The translations under genes and the position numbers were made by a program. Shown here piece by piece: positions 18,615 through 31,374 of a stretch of DNA of 64,000 nt. The notes below the pieces were generated by a model. It was not told the origin of the DNA. It searched no databases and saw only the letters and a list, made by a program, of their open reading frames with translations. This stretch comes from Burkholderiaceae bacterium (GTDB taxonomy: Bacteria; Pseudomonadota; Gammaproteobacteria; Burkholderiales; Burkholderiaceae_C). The stretch spans positions 62,001-126,000 of the forward strand of contig JAURWR010000058.1 in assembly GCA_030654805.1 (NCBI GenBank), in the 5' to 3' direction. Within the stretch, counting starts at the first letter, position 1, and each line of letters opens with the position of its first letter.

Positions 18615-21600
18615 TCAGGCGAACGCTTCGCAGTAGTCCCGCCACGCGTAGGCGGTGTCGGCTTCGATCGCGAGCAGCTCGTCGGCCAGCGGCAGCGTCG
18701 GGTCGGTCGACAGGCCCATCAGCTGGCGGAAGGTCGGGTCGCCGTTCGAACCGGCGAACTTGCGCTCGCAGGTGATCGTCACGCTGCCCGAGAAGATGAA
18801 CACGCTGATCTCGATCGTCAGTTGCGCCAGGCCCACCGCCTTGCCGGTCTCGAACTCGTAGCGCAGCTCCAGGTAAAGCTCCAGCGACGCGGTGATGATC
18901 CCGAGCACGTCGACATGGCCTTCGAGGCGGAAGTAGCCGGTCAGCGACGCGGCGTCCTTCTCCATGCGGAAGTACACGCCGGCCATCACCGACACGCCGC
19001 CCGACGCGACACCGAAGTCGATCGAGATGCAGGCGCCGAATTCGAACGCCGCTTCCAGGATCTGGATGCCGCTCGGGTCGAGCGTGATGCCGAAGAAGCC
19101 GCCTCCGCCGAACATCGACACGCTGAGGTTGAACGGCTGCTCGCGGGTGCAGAAGTTGAACCGCACCGACAGCGGCTGGCCGATGAAGGGCACGGTGAAG
19201 CCGGCGCCGAGCGAGACGTTCGACAGATTGAACACGCCGATGCCAATGCTCGGCAGCGCGATCGAGAAGCCGGCGTCGATGCCTTGCGCGCTGATGTCGA
19301 GGTAGGGCGGGTCGGAGAAGCCGTCGAGCGGGATCAGGTCGCGCAGCGTCTCGACGAACGACAGCGGGCCGACGAACTTGATGTCGGTCAGCACCACGTC
19401 AACATTCATCTTGGCCGACGAGTCGACGGTGAACTCGATCTTCTCGAAGTTCAGCTCGATGAAGCTGGCCGGCGCGATCAGCACCAGGTCGAAGTGGTGC
19501 AGGCCGCACAGCACCTGGATCTTCGGCGGGCCGCCGCTCTTCTTCACGCGTGCTTCGACGGCGACGATGAAGGCGTGCTTGTCGTGCACGACGAACAGCG
19601 GTGCGCTCGGATCGAAGCCCCAGCTCTTGATCTCGGGCTTCCAGTCGAAGCGGATCACGAGTTCTTCGCCGAGCAGGTTCTGCAGCAACTGCAGCAGGTC
19701 GGCCACGGTGCCGAGCGCGGTCTCGACCGCGTCGATCGCCGACAGGATCGTCTTGCGCGGCGCGCCTTCGAGCAGCGGGAACACCGCGACGTCGTCGTGC
19801 ACCGCACCGAGCGCATCGGCCACCGCCTGGATCTTCGGTGCGAGCTGATCGGGCTTCGTGATCAGCTCGCCGATCGCCTGACCTGGGGCCGGGTTGTCGA
19901 GCAGATCCTTCAGCGCATCGAACAGCGCCTTGCCGTGGGCGTACAGCCCGGCCAGAGCAGCAAAGGCATCGAGCAGCTTCAGCGCCTGACTCACCACTGC
20001 ATTGACCGATTGGCGGAAGCCGGCGGGCAATGTGGGCTGGGCCGCGACCGCGTCGCGCAGATCGGTCAGAGCTTTCCGCAACTTGCCGTTGCCTTGCGGC
20101 GCATCCAGCGCATCGGTGAGATCGATGCCGGCCAGCGGGTCGGCCACGTCGAAGGTCTGGCTGGCCAGCGTCGCGAGCTGCGCGCGGATCGCGTCCAGCG
20201 ACGACAGCACCGTGTTGACCCGGTTCTCGATCTCGGTGCGCTGCGCCGCCGCGAAAGCCGTGGCCTGCGACACCAGGTCGTTCAGCGTGCCCTTGACCAC
20301 GCCCAATGCCGCGTCGGCCAGGCTCGCCGGCTGCTCGGCCAGCGCGCTGACGAACTGGTACAGCCGCAGCAGGTCGTTGAAGAACGATTCGACCTTGGTG
20401 CTCGCCTCGGACGAAAACTTCGGCGCCTTGTCGAGGTTGTCGAGCAGGTCGGATACCTCCTCGATCACCGCGCTGAGCGGGATGCAGCCGAACAGCAGCG
20501 GCAGCGGCAGGTCGCCCAGGCCGCCGCTGGTCGGGAAGAAGCCGGTCGGCTTGACCTTGCCGGCCAGCACGTCGCCGACCGGTCCTGCCGTCGGCCCGAG
20601 CGCACGCGACAGCGCGCTCGGGCTCAGGTTGGGCATCACGAAGCCGCCGCTGCGGTCGCCCTGCTTCGAGAAGTCGAGCTTCGCCATGTCGGGCGTGTCG
20701 ACCACGTCGGCGAACACCTCGCCCTTGTTCGACGCGGCGTTGAAGCCCAGCCGCGCGTAGGTGTCGTTCCAGCGCAGCAGGTTCAGCTTGTCGTTGCCCG
20801 ACAGCTGTGCCAACGCGCCGATGCGCGTTTGCGCCCGCACGATGCGTGGGAAGAACATCGGGCGGTCGAGGCCGTTGCTGAAGCCCTTGAACGCGTTCAG
20901 CGACGTGGTGTCGGCGGCGTCCGGAATGTGCGCACCGAAGGTCAGGCTGACCGCTTCGATCGAGGTGTCACCGGCCTTCGCGCTCGGCGCCATCGCGATG
21001 CGCTGGCGCTTCATCGGCGCGACCGTGCGGTCGTTCGCGTTCGGCGTGGCGATGCCGTCGGGGGTCTGCGTCGCGTTCCATCCGGCCAGTGCCATCTGGG
21101 CAGATTCGGTGGCGCCGACCAGCGGCGGCGGGCCGGCGGCCGCGCCGCTGTACAGCGGTATCAGCTTCTTGCCGTTGGCTGATCGGGTGCGCGGGCTGGC
21201 CAGCGAGTTGGACATGAAGATCAGCGGCATCTCGAACTCGACGTTGCGGCCGTCGAGGTCGGTGGCCGACATGCGGAACTTGAATGGATCGGGTGTGTCG
21301 CCCGGCCCGACCGCAGGCCAGAACAGCAGTTGGTCCTTGCCGTTGATCTGCGTCAGGGATGGCTTGCTCAGGTCCGGCGTCACCGTGGTCAGCATGCGCA
21401 CCTGGGTGAACGGGAATTCGTTCTTCACGCGCTGGTTGTTCGGCCCGTACGGGTTCAGGCTGCCCGCGTCGTCGTAGCGGCGCTCGCGCTGGCGAACGAC
21501 CATGAACATGCGCTGGCGCAGGTAGGCGGCGTTGCCGTGGATGCCGTGGAACTTGCGCTCGCTGACCTTGATCAGCGCGACGCGGTGGCCGAACGGGAAC

Positions 21601-23003
21601 AGCACGCCGCGGTAGACGACGCGCACGTAGTGATCGCGCCCCATCGAGGCGCGGTGCACCCATTCCTCGACGTCGAGTCCCGGTGGTTCCCAGGCGCCGC
21701 GGCTGTCCAGCCAGCCGCCGAGGGCACTCAGCATCAGCAGCTGGGTGTCCACCGGCTGTGGCTGGTAGTTGCTCATCCCGAAGTTGGCCGACAGGTGGCT
21801 GATTTGGTAACGGTCGTAATCGGACAGCGTGGTCAGGAAGGCGTCGCCCTCGCCGGGCAACGGTACTTCGGTGATGCCGGCTGGGAATTTCGACTGCATC
21901 GGCCTGCCCGAGAACCCGGTGGTGGCCCAGACGGCGCGAATGGTGCGGCTGGCATCGGGGTGGGGCGGCTCGATCGCGGCTTGCCCACTGGCATCGCTGC
22001 CGACGAGGCGCGAGTGCCAGAGTTCGGTGCGGTTCGTCGCCGGCGAAGTGACAGCCTGCGCCGCATGCCGCCAGTGTTCACCGGCATGTGGCGACACGAT
22101 CAGCCGCCATGGCAGTTCGAGCGCGGTTTCGGTCTCGGCGGGCAGGGCAGGCTCGGGCTCGCCGCGCGGAAGCCGCACCCGCCCGATGCCGATCGGACGG
22201 GCGATCGCCAGCCCCGGAGACACGTCGAGCAGACGCCGGGTCAGCGTGGCCTGCGCGGCCGGTCCCCCGCGAAACGCAATGCTCGCCTGGCGCAGGCTGG
22301 CACTTCCGAGCGCCAACGTGCGCGAGCTGGTCAGCACCCGGTGCGCGCTGACGCGTTCGAGTTGTTCGGTCAACAACGCGCCCGGCCACCACGGAAACAT
22401 CGGTGACGACGACTGTCGCGGCTTCGCGCCGCGCGGCACCTTCATCGCGAGCTGCTGAGCCGCATCCATCAGCCCGGCGACGGTGTAGTCGGCCTCGAAG
22501 TTGCTCGGCCACTCGAAAACGACCCTCGATTCGCCCGCCGCGCGAGCGCGCACCGGAGGCGGGTCGACGCTGTTGTTGCCCGGGGGTTGCGGGGCTGGTT
22601 GATTCGGTACCGGAGGAGGCTTGTCGGGGCTGGTGTCGCTGGAATGGGCCGGCGGCGCCTCGTAGAAGACCTCCTCGGCGATCGATTGCGGTGGGTAATG
22701 CAGCACCAGATAGGCCGCTGCCGCACTGCTGCGCCGTACGCGGGGCGGGTCGCCGGCCACGACGGTCAGGTTGATCAACTGCACCCGCAAGGCCAGCAGA
22801 TCGTCGGGCCGCACGACCGGTCGACCGGCGCGCGCGGTATCGAACAGGTTACCGACCGGGTCGGGCCTGAAGAACACGCCGGGGGGCAAGCGTGTCGCGG
22901 AATCGGCCAATGGAGATGTGCGTCCCGCGCCGACGGCCAAGACCTCGCCGATCGAGACGCCCCCCCGCTTGCCCCGTTTGCCTCGCCCGGACGATGTGGC
23001 CAT
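18615..23003 (-). CDS. Giant protein of unknown function (first gene of pair)
   Basis: 1462 aa, unrecognised. The N-terminus is basic and Gly-rich (KRGKRGG) with no signal peptide. A Pro-rich linker lies at about 112-150. A long mixed region follows to about 830. A helical, coiled-coil-like stretch spans about 830-1110 (many Leu/Ala heptads). A hydrophobic beta-rich domain covers about 1110-1440, with alternating strands and a Gly run (FGGGGFFGITLDPSG) but no transmembrane helix. The C-terminal region reads like a repeated beta-sheet or lipid-binding fold; this is inference. AAGGGG lies 6 nt before the ATG. It leads a two-gene operon with the 1652-aa gene. Function unknown; candidate for a new two-component assembly. 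Confidence 0.85.
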   Translation of the reverse strand: MATSSGRGKRGKRGGVSIGEVLAVGAGRTSPLADSATRLPPGVFFRPDPVGNLFDTARAGRPVVRPDDLLALRVQLINLTVVAGDPPRVRRSSAAAAYLVLHYPPQSIAEEVFYEAPPAHSSDTSPDKPPPVPNQPAPQPPGNNSVDPPPVRARAAGESRVVFEWPSNFEADYTVAGLMDAAQQLAMKVPRGAKPRQSSSPMFPWWPGALLTEQLERVSAHRVLTSSRTLALGSASLRQASIAFRGGPAAQATLTRRLLDVSPGLAIARPIGIGRVRLPRGEPEPALPAETETALELPWRLIVSPHAGEHWRHAAQAVTSPATNRTELWHSRLVGSDASGQAAIEPPHPDASRTIRAVWATTGFSGRPMQSKFPAGITEVPLPGEGDAFLTTLSDYDRYQISHLSANFGMSNYQPQPVDTQLLMLSALGGWLDSRGAWEPPGLDVEEWVHRASMGRDHYVRVVYRGVLFPFGHRVALIKVSERKFHGIHGNAAYLRQRMFMVVRQRERRYDDAGSLNPYGPNNQRVKNEFPFTQVRMLTTVTPDLSKPSLTQINGKDQLLFWPAVGPGDTPDPFKFRMSATDLDGRNVEFEMPLIFMSNSLASPRTRSANGKKLIPLYSGAAAGPPPLVGATESAQMALAGWNATQTPDGIATPNANDRTVAPMKRQRIAMAPSAKAGDTSIEAVSLTFGAHIPDAADTTSLNAFKGFSNGLDRPMFFPRIVRAQTRIGALAQLSGNDKLNLLRWNDTYARLGFNAASNKGEVFADVVDTPDMAKLDFSKQGDRSGGFVMPNLSPSALSRALGPTAGPVGDVLAGKVKPTGFFPTSGGLGDLPLPLLFGCIPLSAVIEEVSDLLDNLDKAPKFSSEASTKVESFFNDLLRLYQFVSALAEQPASLADAALGVVKGTLNDLVSQATAFAAAQRTEIENRVNTVLSSLDAIRAQLATLASQTFDVADPLAGIDLTDALDAPQGNGKLRKALTDLRDAVAAQPTLPAGFRQSVNAVVSQALKLLDAFAALAGLYAHGKALFDALKDLLDNPAPGQAIGELITKPDQLAPKIQAVADALGAVHDDVAVFPLLEGAPRKTILSAIDAVETALGTVADLLQLLQNLLGEELVIRFDWKPEIKSWGFDPSAPLFVVHDKHAFIVAVEARVKKSGGPPKIQVLCGLHHFDLVLIAPASFIELNFEKIEFTVDSSAKMNVDVVLTDIKFVGPLSFVETLRDLIPLDGFSDPPYLDISAQGIDAGFSIALPSIGIGVFNLSNVSLGAGFTVPFIGQPLSVRFNFCTREQPFNLSVSMFGGGGFFGITLDPSGIQILEAAFEFGACISIDFGVASGGVSVMAGVYFRMEKDAASLTGYFRLEGHVDVLGIITASLELYLELRYEFETGKAVGLAQLTIEISVFIFSGSVTITCERKFAGSNGDPTFRQLMGLSTDPTLPLADELLAIEADTAYAWRDYCEAFA

Positions 23004-23336
23004 GACGACCCCTTTGGTCTTGTGTTCTCGGAAGTGGAACGGTAGTCGCGTGCCATCGACGAACCAAGCCAGGAACTAGGGGGGAGGGCCTCACAAACGT
23101 AACGCTTTGCAAGCGCTCCGGCGATGCCCAGCACCACAGCGGGTCCGGTCGCGATGCCGGGCTCGACCGGCTGACGCATCGTCCGCGGGGCTCGGACTCT
23201 CCGTCGCTTAGCCGCAGACTGGTCCGGGCGCTTCCCTCTTCGCGGGGGAAGACGAGAGGCTGCAATTGCACGGACAATCGGCAGCCCGTCGACGACGCAT
23301 TGGTCGACCCCGTTCACCGAGACTTGTCTGCTTGCC
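23004..23336. other. Intergenic region upstream of the giant-protein operon
   Basis: 333 nt between the divergent giant-gene start (23003) and the small zinc-ribbon gene. It must hold the giant operon promoter. I see no strong sigma-70 pair, no long palindrome and no RNA gene. Confidence 0.4.
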
Positions 23337-23612
23337 ATGGCCACACGCAACTCCAAAACAAGCCCCCCCGTCGACGGCGGACAGAAACTGCGGCAGACAC
23401 AGGCCGAATATTCCGCCTCCCGTCCGTCTGCTGAACCGGGCGCCCGGACGATGATGTCGAGCTCGAAGATGTACGTTTGTCGGCGTTGCCATGCCAACTT
23501 CAAGACCGGTGACGGCAAGCCGGATCTGCGCATGCCCGGCCTGGGCAAGTGCAACGCGTGCGTCGCAGTGGCAGCCGCTGCAGCGGCCGCGTCGGGACCC
23601 GCCGCGACTTGA
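23337..23612 (+). CDS. Small zinc-ribbon-like protein
   Basis: 91 aa. A low-complexity N-terminus is followed by CRRC ... CNAC (two CxxC knuckles about 24 residues apart) and an Ala-rich tail. The spacing suits a zinc ribbon. The start may be the ATG at 23337 or a later Met before YVCRRCH. The stop overlaps a TTG that can start the SDR gene (TTGA). Function unknown. Confidence 0.5.
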   Translation: MATRNSKTSPPVDGGQKLRQTQAEYSASRPSAEPGARTMMSSSKMYVCRRCHANFKTGDGKPDLRMPGLGKCNACVAVAAAAAAASGPAAT

Positions 23613-24367
23613 CCGAGATACCGGCGTCGCCGCAGACGGTCGAGTCTGAAAGCGGCTTCGAGCCCGGCGGACTGGCCGTGGTGGTCGGCGCCCAGGGCGG
23701 ACTCGGTGCAATGCTCTGCCAACACCTGAGCTGCGATATCCGGTTCATGCGGGTGCTGGGCCTGAGTCGCCGCGGCGCCGACGCGCTTTCGATCGACATC
23801 ACCCAGGAATCCAGCATCGCCGCCGCTGCGGATCGGGTTGCCGAACAGGTGCAGGCCGGCTCGCCGCTGCGTCTCGTGATCGATGCGACCGGTTTCCTGC
23901 ACGGCGACGGCTTTGAGCCCGAAAAGTCGCTGCGCCAGCTCGACGCGGCCCACCTGGCGCACGCCTTTGCGATCAACGCCATCGGCCCGGCGCTGCTGAT
24001 GAAGCACTTCCTGCCGCTGCTGCCGCGATCGGGCAAAGCGGTCTTCGCGACGCTGTCGGCCAAGGTCGGCAGCATCGGCGACAACCACCTCGGCGGCTGG
24101 TACAGCTACCGCGCCTCGAAGGCAGCGCTCAACCAGCTCGTGCGCACCGCATCGATCGAGCTGTCACGCCGTCAGCCGCAGGCGATCTGCGTGGCGCTGC
24201 ATCCGGGCACGGTCGCCACCCGGCTGTCCGACCCATTCGCCAAGTCGGGGCTAGAGGTTCAGACGCCCTCGGTTGCCGCTCAGCGATTGCTTGCGGTGAT
24301 CGACGCCCTCACTGTCGACGATACGGGCGTGTTCTTCAACCACCACGGCGAACGTTTGCCGTGGTGA
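23609..24367 (+). CDS. Short-chain dehydrogenase/reductase
   Basis: 252 aa from TTG 23609. The Rossmann motif is VVVGAQGGLG at 24-33, the catalytic pair is Tyr167-x3-Lys171 (YRASK), and an NAIGPALLMKHF segment matches the SDR NAG region. It resembles the C-factor (CsgA-like) SDR branch, NAD(P)-dependent, cytoplasmic. An ATG start is absent near the conserved N-terminus. TTG overlapping the upstream stop is the best choice; a longer start at 23549 would add 20 residues that overlap the upstream gene. Substrate unknown. Confidence 0.85.
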   Translation: MTEIPASPQTVESESGFEPGGLAVVVGAQGGLGAMLCQHLSCDIRFMRVLGLSRRGADALSIDITQESSIAAAADRVAEQVQAGSPLRLVIDATGFLHGDGFEPEKSLRQLDAAHLAHAFAINAIGPALLMKHFLPLLPRSGKAVFATLSAKVGSIGDNHLGGWYSYRASKAALNQLVRTASIELSRRQPQAICVALHPGTVATRLSDPFAKSGLEVQTPSVAAQRLLAVIDALTVDDTGVFFNHHGERLPW

Positions 24368-24386
24368 GTGAAGCGTCAGGCAGGCG

Positions 24387-25160
24387 TCACTGCTCCACAA
24401 ACGCCCGTTCAATGACGTAATCTCCCGGCTTCGACGTGTTGCCTTCCTTGAAGTGGCGCGCTTCCATCATCGCCTTCAGGTCGCGCAGCATCTCGGGACT
24501 GCCGCAGATCATCACCCGATCGTGCTCGGGATCGAGCGTTGGCAGGCCGAGGTCCGAGGTCAGCGTGCCGTTCTCGAGCAGCGTCGTGACCCGCCCCTGG
24601 TGGACAAACGGCTCGCGCGTCACGGTCGGGTAGTACAGCAGCTGATTCGTCACCATCTCGCCGAGGAATTCGTGCGCTGGCAGTTCCTCGGTCAGGTACT
24701 GGTGATACGCCAGCTCCTTCACCTCGCGCACGCCGTGGATCAGGATGACCTTCTCGAAGCGCTCGTAGGTGTCCGGGTCGCGGATGATGCTGAGAAACGG
24801 CGCCACGCCGGTGCCGGTGCCGATCAGGTACAGGCGCTTGCCGGGCAGCAGGTAGTCGATCAGCAAGGTGCCGGTGGGCTTCTTGCCGACGATGATCGAG
24901 TCGCCGACCTGGATGTGCTGCAGCCGCGAGGTCAGCGGGCCATCCTGCACCTTGATGCTGAGAAATTCGAGATGCTCGTCGTGGTTGGGGCTGACGATGC
25001 TGTACGCGCGCAGCAGCGGCTTGCCGTTGACACGCAGGCCGATCATCGTGAAATGACCGTTGCTGAAGCGCAGGCTCGGGTCGCGGGTGGTGGTGAAGCT
25101 GAACAACCGGTCGGTCCAGTGATGGACGCTCAGCACGCGCTCTTCGTTGAATGCACTCAT
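24387..25160 (-). CDS. fpr: Ferredoxin--NADP reductase
   Basis: 257 aa, FAD/NADPH-dependent. The FAD-binding RAYSIVSPN segment and the NADP-binding GTGTGVAPFLSI are visible. The C-terminus ends VIERAFVEQ, as in proteobacterial class I (subclass I) Fpr proteins. It is cytoplasmic and supplies reduced ferredoxin/flavodoxin, commonly for redox stress. The start is the ATG at 25160; the TTG 21 nt upstream gives no better ribosome site. It is divergent from gcdH. Confidence 0.92.
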   Translation of the reverse strand: MSAFNEERVLSVHHWTDRLFSFTTTRDPSLRFSNGHFTMIGLRVNGKPLLRAYSIVSPNHDEHLEFLSIKVQDGPLTSRLQHIQVGDSIIVGKKPTGTLLIDYLLPGKRLYLIGTGTGVAPFLSIIRDPDTYERFEKVILIHGVREVKELAYHQYLTEELPAHEFLGEMVTNQLLYYPTVTREPFVHQGRVTTLLENGTLTSDLGLPTLDPEHDRVMICGSPEMLRDLKAMMEARHFKEGNTSKPGDYVIERAFVEQ

Positions 25161-25302
25161 GGGTGGGGGATAAATCGACAAAAGGGTCTATTTTCCACGC
25201 CCGGGCGCCGACGGTCACGGCAGATCAACAGGAACCTTTCAAGGGCATGATCCTGGAAACCAGAAACGGCCACCGCCTTCCGGTGGCACACAGAAGCCCG
25301 CC

Positions 25303-26493
25303 ATGACCGAACACGCCGCCGCCCGATTCGAATGGGACGATCCCTTGCTGCTCGACGCGCAGCTCGACGCCGACGAGCGCCAGGTGCGCGAAGCGGCTGC
25401 GGCCTACTGCCGGGACCGCCTCGCACCGCGTGTGCTGGACGCGTTCCGCCACGAGACCACCGACGTGGCGATCTTTCGAGAGATGGGCGAGCTCGGGCTG
25501 CTCGGCATCGTGATCCCGCCCGAGTACGGCGGTGCGGGCATGAACCACGTCTGCTACGGCCTGGTGGCGCGCGAGGTCGAGCGCATCGACTCCGGCTACC
25601 GCTCGATGATGAGCGTGCAGAGCTCGCTGGTGATGCTGCCGATCCACACCTTCGGCACCGAGGCACAGAAGCAGCAGTACCTGCCGAAGCTGGCCGCAGG
25701 CGAGGCCATCGGCTGCTTCGGTCTGACCGAGCCCGACCACGGCTCCGACCCGGGCGGCATGCTCACGCGGGCCCGCGCCGTGGCGGGTGGGTTCCGGCTG
25801 AGCGGCACCAAGACGTGGATCACCAACAGCCCGATCGCCGATGTGTTCGTCGTGTGGGCGAAGGACGACGCCGGCGCGATCCGCGGCTTCATTCTCGAAA
25901 GAGGCTGGCCCGGCCTGAGCGCGCCGACGCTGCACGGCAAGGTCGGGCTGCGCGCCAGCGTCACCGGTCAGATCGTCATGGACGACGTGTTCTGCCCCGA
26001 GGAGAACGCGCTGCCCGACGTGCGCGGCTTGAAGGGCCCATTCACCTGCCTCAACAGCGCCCGCTATGGCATCGCCTGGGGTGCGCTCGGTGCGGCCGAA
26101 GACTGCTGGTTCCGCGCGCGCCAGTACGTGCTGGATCGCCAGCAGTTCGGCCGGCCGCTGGCAGCCAACCAGCTGATCCAGAAGAAGCTCGCCGACATGC
26201 AGACCGAGATCGCGCTCGGCCTGCAGGCCTGCCTGCGCCTGGGCCGGATGAAGGATGAAGGCACGGCTGCGCCCGAGATCACCTCGATGCTCAAGCGCAA
26301 TTCCTGCGGCAAGTCGCTGGACATCGCGCGGATGGCGCGCGACATGCTGGGCGGCAACGGCATCAGCGACGAGTACGGCATCGCACGCCACCTGGTCAAC
26401 CTGGAGGTGGTCAACACCTACGAGGGCACGCACGACATCCATGCGTTGATCCTGGGCCGGGCGATGACGGGGATCGCCGCGTTCGCGAACTGA
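25303..26493 (+). CDS. gcdH: Glutaryl-CoA dehydrogenase
   Basis: 396 aa acyl-CoA dehydrogenase. FAD-dependent oxidation and decarboxylation of glutaryl-CoA to crotonyl-CoA in lysine, tryptophan or aromatic catabolism. The subfamily is suggested by [47 protein letters not shown] and the catalytic Glu374 in [17 protein letters not shown]. It is monocistronic as far as can be seen, with a 160-nt spacer to eptA. Confidence 0.92.
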   Translation: MTEHAAARFEWDDPLLLDAQLDADERQVREAAAAYCRDRLAPRVLDAFRHETTDVAIFREMGELGLLGIVIPPEYGGAGMNHVCYGLVAREVERIDSGYRSMMSVQSSLVMLPIHTFGTEAQKQQYLPKLAAGEAIGCFGLTEPDHGSDPGGMLTRARAVAGGFRLSGTKTWITNSPIADVFVVWAKDDAGAIRGFILERGWPGLSAPTLHGKVGLRASVTGQIVMDDVFCPEENALPDVRGLKGPFTCLNSARYGIAWGALGAAEDCWFRARQYVLDRQQFGRPLAANQLIQKKLADMQTEIALGLQACLRLGRMKDEGTAAPEITSMLKRNSCGKSLDIARMARDMLGGNGISDEYGIARHLVNLEVVNTYEGTHDIHALILGRAMTGIAAFAN

Positions 26494-26561
26494 ACTTGCG
26501 CCGACGGCGCCCCCCGCCGCGACGGGGCCACTTCTGCTGGCCGGGACGCAGCGCTTCAGTG

Positions 26562-26573
26562 CGCCTTAAGGCG
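26562..26573. promoter_or_regulatory. Perfect 12-bp palindrome upstream of eptA
   Basis: CGCCTTAAGGCG, about 80 nt before the eptA start. It could be a dimeric regulator site (lipid A modification genes are often controlled) or a short hairpin. Only the symmetry is seen. Confidence 0.3.
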
Positions 26574-28289
26574 TGACCTGCACGATCCTGACTCGACAGG
26601 GGGATGCCGGCATTTTTCGGAGCAGCCCTGCCTTTTCGGTTGGACCTTGCCCATGCCGCGCAGCCCCTCGGCGCCTCCGTTTGTGATCACCGCCCAGTTC
26701 CTCCGCAAACCGCGCCCCCCGATGTGGGCGCTCCCGACCGAAGCCGTGGTGCTGCTGGTCAGCCTGTTCTTCGTTCTGATCAGCAACCGGTCGTTCTGGG
26801 CCACGGCCATGGCGGGGCGCACGAGCAACGATCCGGGGACCTGGCTGTTTGGAGCCTGTGCCTTCCTGCTCTTGCTGGCGCTGCACTTCGTGTTGTTGAG
26901 TCTGGTGGCGACGCGCCGAACCGTGCGCCCGCTGCTGACGGTGCTGCTGCTGGGCACCGCAGCCGCGTCGTACTTCATGGGCAAGTACTCGGTCTTCCTC
27001 GATCCGACGATGCTGCGCAACCTGCTGCACACCGACCCCGCCGAGGCGCGCGATCTGCTGGCCTGGGACATGGTGCCGGGCCTGTTTCTGCAAGCCCTGC
27101 TGCCGATCTGGCTGCTGTGGCGCATCCGGGTCAGTGATCGTCCGTGGCGCCCGGCCGCACTGTGGCGTCTGGGGGCGATCGTGGGCGGGCTGCTGATCGG
27201 CGCGGCCGCGCTGCTGACCGTGTCGCAAGACCTGTCGTCGCTGATGCGCGAACAGAAGGCCCTGCGCTATCTGGTGACACCGGCCAACTATGTCTATTCG
27301 CTGGCCCGCGTTGCTACGGCCGACGCAGTCGGCGCGACGCGACCGCTGGCACAGGTCGGGCTCGACGCGGTGCGCGGGCCGACATGGGCGCAGCACAAGA
27401 AGCCACTGCTTTTCATCGTGGTGGTCGGCGAAACGGCTCGCGCCGCCAACTGGGGGCTCAATGGCTACGAGCGCCAGACCACACCCGAGCTGGCGAAGTT
27501 GGGCGTCGTCAATTTCACCGATGTGGGTTCGTGCGGAACCAACACCGAGACCTCGCTGCCCTGCATGTTCTCGCGCATCGGCCGACGCGACTACGACGAG
27601 ACACGAATCCGTGGCGAGGAGTCACTTCTGCACGTGCTCAATCACGCGGGTTTCGATGTCCAGTGGCGTGACAACCAGTCCGGATGCAAAGGCATCTGCG
27701 CGGGGTTGCCATCGCTGAATCTGGCCAAGTCGAGCGATGCGGCGTTGTGCGACGGGCAGGAATGCCTCGACGACATCCTGCTGCAGGGACTGGAAGCCCA
27801 GGTCGCCGATGGCCAAGGCAACCGGGTGGTCGTGCTGCACCAGATGGGCAGCCACGGCCCGGCGTACCACCGCCGCTCGCCGCCCGCCTTCCAGCAATTC
27901 AAGCCAACCTGCGAGACCAGCGAGTTGCGCAAGTGCACCACGCAGCAGGTGATCAACAGCTACGACAACTCCGTTCTCTACACCGACCACGTGCTGGCGC
28001 AGACGATCGGCTTTCTGAAGTCCCAAAGCGGGCGTTACGACACGGCGATGATCTACCTGTCCGACCACGGCGAATCACTGGGCGAGAACAACCTGTTCCT
28101 GCACGGCATGCCCTACGCGATCGCCCCGAAAGAGCAGACCCATGTGCCGATGGTGATGTGGCTGTCCGATGCCTATGTCAGCACCCGAAGCATCGACCTC
28201 GGGTGCCTGCGCAGCCGCGCTGCGCAGCATGCGTCGCACGACGATTTGTTCCACACCGTGCTCGGCATGCTCGACGTGCAGACCAAGGT

Positions 28290-30889
<2,600 letters not shown>

Positions 30890-30912
30890 TCGATCCGCGC
30901 AAAGGAATCACC

Positions 30913-31344
30913 ATGCGACTCACCCAAGGCACCTTCTCTTTCCTGCCCGATCTGACCGATGCGCAGATCGGCAAGCAGATCGACCATTGCCTGTCGAAGG
31001 GCTGGGCCCTCGGCATCGAATACACCGACGACCCGCACCCCCGCAACACCTACTGGGAGATGTTCGGCAACCCGATGTTCGACATCTCCGATTCGGCGGC
31101 CATCCTGATGGAGGTCAACGCCTGTCGCAAGACGTTCCCGAACCATTACATCCGCCTGATCGCGTTCGATTCGTCGCACGGCACCGAGTCGGTGGTGCTG
31201 TCGTTCATCGTCAATCGCCCGAAGCACGAGCCGGGGTTTCGCCTGGTGCGCTCGGAGCAGGCGGGTCGCACGGTGCGCTACAGCATCGAAAGCTATGCGA
31301 CGCAGTCGCGGCCCGAGGGCATGCGGTATTCGGCCGACACCTGA
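30913..31344 (+). CDS. rbcS: RuBisCO small subunit, red type
   Basis: 143 aa. [19 protein letters not shown] start and GYS-less red-type architecture with the C-terminal extension (residues about 105-143), which forms hairpins in the L8S8 holoenzyme channel. AAAGGA ribosome site 7 nt before the ATG. 23 nt after rbcL. Confidence 0.96.
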   Translation: MRLTQGTFSFLPDLTDAQIGKQIDHCLSKGWALGIEYTDDPHPRNTYWEMFGNPMFDISDSAAILMEVNACRKTFPNHYIRLIAFDSSHGTESVVLSFIVNRPKHEPGFRLVRSEQAGRTVRYSIESYATQSRPEGMRYSADT

Positions 31345-31374
31345 TCCCGCAGCACACCCGAACCGCCTCGCCCC

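Noticed and set aside
14639-18775. Plus-strand open frame of 1378 codons opposite the giant genes
   Set aside because: Composition is Arg/His/Val-rich antisense translation of GC-rich coding DNA, with no domain. The minus-strand frame has ordinary protein composition and ribosome sites.
18222-21182. Plus-strand open frame of 986 codons
   Set aside because: Antisense of the same operon with the same biased composition. No ribosome site or motif.
18615-23003. Assigning the giant pair to a contractile injection or type VI system
   Set aside because: No sheath, tube, baseplate, ClpV-like ATPase or spike gene lies nearby; size alone is not evidence.
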